A DNA stretch of 64,000 bases from Macrosoma leucophasiata. Its lineage: Eukaryota; Arthropoda; Insecta; Lepidoptera; Hedylidae. The notes below the pieces were generated by a model. It was not told the origin of the DNA. It worked only from the letters and a program-made list of their open reading frames with translations, and ran no database searches. Positions 57,468-64,000 of the stretch are shown here, piece by piece. The stretch is taken from positions 4,898,001 to 4,962,000 of the forward strand of contig JAWQUS010000023.1 in the NCBI GenBank assembly GCA_036365455.1, in the 5' to 3' direction. A program made the position numbers and the translations under genes. Each line of letters starts with the position of its first letter. Position 1 is the stretch's first letter.

Positions 57468-57888
57468 GTTCATAAACTACGAAGAATACTGTAAATATTA
57501 TATGAAGAATATTGTGTAATCAGGAAAGATTATGTAAAAAAGATAAATTTTGTATGCTCCATCCTTTTCTTTTCTATCTTTCTAATATAATAACACATGT
57601 CTTTTTATGAAAATACTGTCGATTCATTATACTTGCTTAATAATCTCAAAAATATCAACCAATTAAATAATTCCTTGTACAGAATAGGTATGGTCCACGT
57701 TAATCAATTCGACAATACATAATAGTTCTGAGTGTAAATATAATGTTATGTATATAAAGGCTGATTCACATGTAACAAGAAGTGGGCTGTCATGCCAATC
57801 AATAAAATCAACCACTAAATACGATATTTTATATTAATTTTAAAGTTTGAAGTTAATTCATATTACCTTGCTATCAATGAAATATTAT

Positions 57889-57982
57889 GTAATTTCCGGC
57901 ACAGAATCGTAACAGCGTAGAGCGGCTTAGACCTCAGGAGAGGCAATGCAAGATTGAAACATGCATGTTTGCCACAAAAAAT
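57889..57982 (+). repeat. Bm1-like SINE, internal fragment
   Basis: TGTAATTTCCGGCACAGAAT, an eroded middle part and ATGCATGTTTGCCAC with a short A run; internally deleted. Confidence 0.6.
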
Positions 57983-58057
57983 AGTAGGTAGATAATGAGA
58001 GATGTGCTCTAATAGTAATTTTTGGATGGGAACAAGTATAAAATACTGATATAACCA

Positions 58058-58196
58058 TTAACGGGCACATAGTGAAACGTCACTCAAATCTAAGTGAGAC
58101 TTACCAGCCTTTTATCTGTATAAAACACATGCAAATGACAGAGATAGCTTATATCTGAGGTAAAGTTTAAGTGACGTTTGAGTATTCACCCGTTAA
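58058..58196. mobile_element. Short MITE-like inverted-repeat unit
   Basis: The left end TTAACGGGCACATAGTGAAA and right end TTTGAGTATTCACCCGTTAA are imperfect inverted repeats, with inner GTCACT/AGTGAC matches. About 139 bp, no ORF. Confidence 0.55.
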
Positions 58197-58199
58197 TTT

Positions 58200-60550
58200 C
58201 ACATAAAAATAAAATCATTATAATATCAATTAAGTAGCTTACTTATTAGTTTATACTATGAGATTAATACATTATTCAGGCAAAATATAAAACACGGCTG
58301 GGTTATATGTGAATCAGTCTTAGATGGTTTAATATTTAATCAGAACTGAAGTTATTTAGTAAATATATCGTAGGTTTATACTAAACTTGTAACAGATAAT
58401 TTTTTATCGCTTAATGATAAAACCTTTTTCATTTTGTTATGAAAACAGAAGTAATTGTCTCCATTTTTACGAAAACATTTGTGATCGAAACGGAATTGAA
58501 CCTGCCAATAGAGTGAGATTGTTTTTATTTATTTTAATATACAATTAAAACAGTGATATAATAATTGTTGACTGAATATATTGACATTTATTTTATTTCT
58601 TTTAAAGGAAAACCTTTATTTGACGTTAAAAGAAAACCTTTTATTCAATGAAATAATAATAAGTCTTTCATATATGTACTTAACGAACTATGAAAAATGG
58701 GGACACGTTCAATTTGAGTGAGTTCGTTACTAAATTATCAAGTCATTACGAAAGTTTAAGTTTTAAAAATCACATATCAGAACTGTACAGTCGTATAAAA
58801 ATAAGTAGTGCAATTATTTCGATACATAATCATGTCTTAATTTTTATACCAATAATAGCGATAAGGCTTTATGACGTTCTATGAAATTGTACAGATAATG
58901 TGATTTCATAATAATGAATTATTTACAATAAAATTATTTTGTGATTATTTTATACATACTACTAGCGGTGCTACAAAAAATATCTACCAGCATTGATAAA
59001 ATTTTATTTGTTTTATATATGTCCCTAAAAAATAATAGTTTTTAAATAACGTTCTTATTGTATTGTTTATTTTATTTTAGACGTGCATATCTATAGGTTG
59101 AGAACAACGCGGAGACGATATCGTCCACGAACAATAAGAAATCAATTATCATATTTTTCTCGCTGCCTGACGGGTTAACATCCAGACTTTGACTCTCCAA
59201 CCCCCGGCTGAACTGGCTGGGGCTGCACGCCCCACGACTTGTCGTAGAGATGTACCATGAAATGAAAAAGGCGTCGAATTCGGGAAATTTTTTTTTTAAG
59301 TTCAAATAACAACCCAGCCCAACGTGTCATTCTTATTTGTTGACACATGAAAGAAAAATCACAACTTTTTATGTTATTCCTGTTGTGTAGAATAATTTTG
59401 AACAGAATATTGTTATTTATTATAGAGTCAAAATATTTAAAAATACATATATTGATCACTGGTGCAATCTCCTTTCCAATATATTATTGATACTTAAGGT
59501 TTTTCGAACACTTACCTCAATGCGTTCACCGTTTACCTACAATTAATTATCGATTCAATAATTATCGAAAGAGTTGGGACTTTTTTTTAATTGATATTAT
59601 TTTTGTATATCTATATAATACAATTATAAAATGTTATGAAGTAACCATGTTGTAACCATGTATGCTATTAGTAGCACCAATGAAGTTGTTCCATTTTTTA
59701 GTAACCGGCATCACAATGTGTTCAATTATACCAAATATTTGTGCAACTTATACCATGTATACAATGCAACGCCATTTTTGCTCTTTTTGTATATAATCGA
59801 GGAAAACAATGAAATTGAACGTATGGCGAATATTGCGAATGCAATTGAGTTTTTTATAGGTATAAAAATTGTTTTAGTTTAAATAATAGTGTACATTCAA
59901 TCGAACCGCATCTCTTTTGCCGAAGAAAAAAAAAAGTATTTTTTTTTATATCAAGTTACATATAAAAGTCATGTGGTTTGATAGATAATGATATTTGAAA
60001 GCAATAATTAATTGAGTACTTATTACAAATATTGAAAAAGATTAACACTTTGTGACTTTGTGGTGTTTAATTTTTAACAGTGAATAAAGTGATGTTACAT
60101 TATTGAAAATCAGGATATACATAATACGAACAGTGATGTTATCATAAATAATATATATAATACGCATTTTATTATATTTGCAATTCATATCCGAGATAGT
60201 CGGCAATTTCTTAAATTTTAAAATTCGATAAAAAATAATTTAAAATTATAGTTAATAAAACTGTAAATAGTATGTATATGTCGAAGTCGTTTTATACCAA
60301 AATGAGATATGATTGGATGGGATGAGATGGCTACTGTTGCTTTCGTCATCTAAGGCAGATCGAACACGATGCGACTGTGAGACATTGGGATTGTTTTGAG
60401 CAATTAAGATCTTACAAATCTTTGTAATCCAATCAGAACAAAATGTGAAACGGCATGTCTCAATTTAAGCCGTTTCTACCAAAATTAGTCTTAGTTACTT
60501 GTCACTAAGTCCTGTCTGTAATATGCCATAATAAAAAATAAAACATCTGA
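58200..60550. other. AT-rich sequence with minor repeats
   Basis: No gene seen. 59095-59150 (GAGACGATATCGTCCACGAA and following) is shared with 24808-24865, and marks an unassigned repeat that continues to about 59340. Confidence 0.45.
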
Positions 60551-60558
60551 AACATGAA

Positions 60559-60835
60559 AATTTTGATAGGCAACCTAGTGCCTAAATATTCTCTAGATTA
60601 TAAATATGCGGCACAATTAGGTTTGCAGCATATCTGGATGAACGAAATTATTCTGAACGAAAATTCAGTGAGTTTACTGATGGATTACCAAGTTTTTTAT
60701 TTGTTCTAAACAGCCCCATTAATTAATACTTCATCAATTTTGATTGGCAACCTAGTGGATATATATTCCCTAGATTATAAATATGCATAAAAATTAGGTG
60801 TGCAGCATATCTGGATGAACGAAATGATTCTGCAG
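60559..60835 (+). repeat. Tandem duplication, about 175-bp period
   Basis: The segment with GATTATAAATATGC and GCAGCATATCTGGATGAACG occurs at 60559-60660 and again at 60734-60835 with moderate divergence. Confidence 0.65.
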
Positions 60836-60869
60836 TGGGATCCTAACCTAACAGCATATTATTGGACTA

Positions 60870-60976
60870 TTTGTCGTACATAGGCAGTGTGCAGCAGAGA
60901 TAACGCTATAAGAAGTCGAAACTAGCCGATTGTCTCTTTCGTAGGCTCGATTTGCAATATTTCTTGCTGGCTGCTG
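60870..60976 (-). repeat. Tc1/mariner-like MITE, one arm
   Basis: CATAGGCAGTGTGCAGCAGA through ATATTTCTTGCTGGCTGCTG-TA corresponds to the right half of the MITE at 22438. Confidence 0.55.
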
Positions 60977-61285
60977 TAAATCATTATCAAATAATACGAC
61001 ACATATCCAAATACCTACTTTATTCGCAATCGCGTCGTTTCGTCGTGCCGACGCTTATTTGAGCACAACTGTTTATCATTAATTAATTTTTTTAATAATT
61101 CCTTTAGCACAATATTATTAAAAGTAATAAAATGGAATGTATTGTCCTTATTGGGATTCTCAAGTCTAGGCAATCAATTTCTCAGAGTGATAGTACTACT
61201 TCGTCTGTGTTATTTAAACATATGTACAATGATACAATAAATATATTTGTGATATAAAAGTGTATTTTATTTGTACCTGAACCAT

Positions 61286-61866
61286 TTTTACAGGTGGTAG
61301 AGTTCCGTGGCCGAGTGTAGCAGCTCGAGGGTGCAGGCACCGCATAACGTAATCATTCTGCCCCCAAATGGTGGTGTTTAGCAGCGCTATTGTGTTCCGG
61401 TTAGATGGTAATATATGACTCCGTAATAACTTTTTACTGGTGGCAGAGCTCCAGTGACGGAGCTCGCGGGCGTAGGCACCACCGCATTACCTAATATACT
61501 TTCCGCTAAATGGTAGTGTTCAGCACTATCGTGTTCCGGTCAAGTGGTAATGTACGGCCCTGTAATTTCCGGCACAGAGGCATAACACCTTAGGCGTCAA
61601 GAGTGGAAACGCATCTGCATTTTGACCTTGGTCTTTGTGTGGGTATAGGCTGCAGTCATCACTTAACATCAACGTGAACTGCATGCTTGTTTGCCACTTG
61701 CATTACATAAAAATAAACTAGCACAGATAACTTAGGTCTCAGTGGTGGCAACGCATCTGCATTTCGATCTCTGATTTTTGTGTAGATGTCTATTAGGCTG
61801 CCGTCATCACTACACATCCACGTGAGCTGCAAGCTTTTTTTTTCCACATTCGTTACATAAAAAAAT
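61286..61866 (+). mobile_element. Old Bm1-like SINE split by a young Bm1-like SINE
   Basis: The old, heavily mutated copy occupies 61286-61431 and about 61719-61866. A young copy of the same family (61432-61714, head TTTTTACTGGTGGCAGAGC, short A tail) lies inside it in the same orientation. Confidence 0.75.
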
Positions 61867-62329
61867 CGTACAAAAGAAACCGGCCTCCGGCCATTAATAC
61901 CCAATAGTGATTGTTAGGACGCCATCAAAATAAATAAAGTGTGTACAAGAGGCACTCACGAGGGAATTGAGGGAAGCTCGCCCCTGCCTATACGCATAAA
62001 CATATAGCAACACGATAAAACTTGAGCACACATTCTGATATTTACACGCTCTAACTGAGTTTCTTCACGTGGCCATAAGCTTAAGAAGCCGTGTTCAGTA
62101 TATTTTGCAAATAACGGTTAAAACGTGCCATAAAAAAACTGACTTGGATCTTATTAAACATTCAGTAGATAAACCCACAGTAAGTGAAGCGTGGTAAAAA
62201 TTCTGGGGAATATTTCGGAGTGCCTAATGTGCTTCCACGTTCAAAATCATGATTTACATAATTTAAGTGTATCAAATTTCAAAATCGGCCATGTAGTTAT
62301 GAAGTAATTGTCTATGACAGTCATTGTAT

Positions 62330-62560
62330 GACATTGATGTTAAGTGACGACTGCAGCCTATAGACACCTACCCACAGACCAGAGGTCAGAATGCAGATGC
62401 GTTACCACTCCTGAGGCCTAAGGTGTTATGCCTCTGTGCCGGAAATTACAGGGCCGTACACCACCTGACCGGAATACGACAGGGCTGGACACTACCATTT
62501 AGCGGCAAATATATTAGGGAATGCGGTGGAGCATACGCTCGCGAGCTCCGTCACCAGTAG
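62330..62560 (-). mobile_element. Bm1-like SINE, minus, partly deleted
   Basis: TGACATTGATGTTAAGTGAC to GCGAGCTCCGTCACCAGTAG; missing the 3' tail and part of the head. Confidence 0.7.
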
Positions 62561-62571
62561 AAAGGTTCTAT

Positions 62572-62710
62572 TGCGAGTTCATTTTCTGGAAGTTTTCCAG
62601 TACGTCGGAGTTTGGAAATGTGCTGGGATATGTCTACAGGCTCGCCATATGTTACATGGGACAAAACGTAACCGACGAATCGTGGGTGTTTGCATGTTTG
62701 TTTAAATATA
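62572..62710 (+). repeat. tRNA-SINE B, internal fragment
   Basis: TTCTGGAAGTTTTCCAGTAC, GGCTCGCCATATGTTACATG and ATCGTGGGTGTTTGCATG match the body of the SINE at 19866. Confidence 0.65.
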
Positions 62711-63284
62711 TGTGTGGTGTTACGAAACCTGAATATTTTCCTTAAATTGTCTCAATATACCGACTTGCACTTTATACGGGTTTTATCATGAAATATTCAC
62801 AGCCTTGTCTTTCAACATCATGAAAATTTTAAACCACTGTGTACACTGGTCTCACACTGGGTATAACGACAGATAGATCTAGCTGCAAAGGGAATAAATT
62901 ATAAAGGCGAACACACCTGAGCGAATATCTCACTCTTCAGAATATAAGGAGTGAAACTGTATAGATAAACATACATCATATATTAAAATCAATGTTTAGG
63001 CATTTTTAACACAATTAATTGACAATTAACTAAGTACGTTCTTTTACTTAGGCAGATCATAGGAAAGCACAAGGTTTTTATGTCATGAAGGTGGCAACTA
63101 AGCAGTTCAAATTGATGGTAAGTGAACATTGTAGCCTGAATTGGTCGCGCCGCCAAATTGGTTGCGCACGGACACGCTTGAGTAACGCTCTATAGAGCTG
63201 TATACATTTTGTGGCATTGGTTGTGCCACCATAGTGTCCCGGTGAAATACAGCCCTAAATGTATACCTATTGTGTACCTTATGT

Positions 63285-63720
63285 ATTTTTGCATTAGCTA
63301 GCCCGGGACCTTCCCATTCGGACGACGGACATCCCCTAATCCGACGCCCGCAGGTCTCTGCCCCGACCACTCACTACACCAGGCGACCCATACCGCCCGG
63401 GTGGATGGGTCCGCCGGAAGCACACAGTTCGACCCCGGGGCAGCGGGAGTATCAAAAGAGTTCGATCCTCAACCGCCCCCTCACGGCCCCATTACGTTCC
63501 TATCTGACGACGGGACCACCGTAAGGCGGCTGGGGATAGGGTGCAGGGCCAACGACATACCTCTTCCTCAGCCGTCTCCTCTCAACGCGAATAGCGGGCA
63601 GGGGCACACCAAACGCCGCTCCCTCTCTGGATTCTCTTGACTTTACCGGTGTGGGGACAACCACCAGGTACTGAGCCCGCTCCATAACAAGGCGGAAACT
63701 CTATGGGGGGGGCCTAAATG
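63285..63720 (+). other. GC-rich unassigned block
   Basis: A GC-rich stretch in AT-rich surroundings (GGGACCTTCCCATTCGGACG; GGGATAGGGTGCAGGGCCAA). Short frames are open on both strands but none resembles a known protein. Possibly the untranslated part of a non-LTR element. Confidence 0.35.
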
Positions 63721-64000
63721 TGCAATACCATTAACCTTTTTTACAGATTCTATCTCACCCTGTTTTGACGTACCTATTACAAAGTCAGGGCAAATTTAGA
63801 TTACATTATGACTGCTCTAAAGCTTACTTACCTTCCACCATCTCAGGTTATTGCTAAAAGATGGTGGTACGCACCTGATCATCATTCATTTTGGTCTTCT
63901 CAAAATAACTGCTATTTCCAAGGAATGTCTATCAAAACGAGTTTAAAACGGAGGTGCGACAAAAAACGATATTAAGAAATCAAAATAAATTTACTCCACA

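Noticed and set aside
59175..59459. 94-codon minus-strand frame with a Trp/Pro-rich end
   Set aside because: It overlaps a dispersed repeat also present near 24810; no domain recognised.
59658..59882. 74-codon frame in the 58-60 kb region
   Set aside because: No recognisable motif, AT-rich, no neighbouring signals.
63107..63685. Overlapping frames suggesting a gene at the right end
   Set aside because: Frames on both strands are short, start without context and show no family motif; base composition alone explains them.
1..64000. CRISPR array, bacterial operon or viral gene cluster
   Set aside because: Introns, SINEs and codon structure show an animal nuclear genome; no spaced direct repeats of CRISPR type were seen.

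Overview
This is a 64 kb piece of an AT-rich insect nuclear genome, very probably lepidopteran. It carries many copies of a Bm1-like SINE, several tRNA-derived SINEs, a Penelope-like element and long gene introns. Only one cellular gene can be supported: the 3' two thirds of a TRPM (melastatin-type TRP cation channel) gene on the + strand. Twenty consecutive exon positions run from 6475 to the stop codon at 45780-45782, with an apparent 3'UTR intron and a last exon near 48345-48675. The reading phase is consistent across every junction. The exons give a 1110-residue C-terminal part: end of the cytosolic melastatin homology region, S1-S6, TRP box, coiled coil and a long low-complexity tail with no kinase or NUDIX domain. 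The N-terminal exons lie upstream of the window.

Layout. 1-6400: a CR1-group non-LTR retrotransposon on the minus strand (coiled-coil/SGNH-like ORF1, endonuclease, reverse transcriptase), interrupted by a SINE with a 5S-rRNA-like head and bordered by a Bm1-like SINE. 6475-45782: TRPM exons and introns, the introns crowded with SINEs, MITEs, foldback elements, Penelope-like fragments and an unassigned retroposon with a 13-bp target duplication. 45740-48232: a GC-rich minisatellite (period about 79 or 91 bp) that starts inside the last TRPM coding exon and repeats the end of the reading frame, the stop codon and a consensus 5' splice site. 48345-48675: probable 3'UTR exon. 48700-64000: no cellular gene seen; a broken Ty3/gypsy (errantivirus-like) element at 50916-54400 joined to a LINE fragment, more SINEs and MITEs, and unassigned AT-rich sequence.

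How it works together. TRPM channels are tetrameric plasma-membrane cation channels, often permeable to divalent ions. The gene has two alternative copies of the exon for the pore loop and S6 (22180-22398 and 23548-23769). They have the same phase and keep the same pore motif but differ in the acidic outer-pore loop, so splicing could choose between two pores. Other splice-level features are a NAGNAG acceptor at exon 17, one or two candidate microexons between exons 14 and 15, decayed tandem copies of exon 16, and the donor-repeating array at the 3' end. All gene calls rest on reading exon sequence, phase and splice sites; no alignment or transcript data were available.
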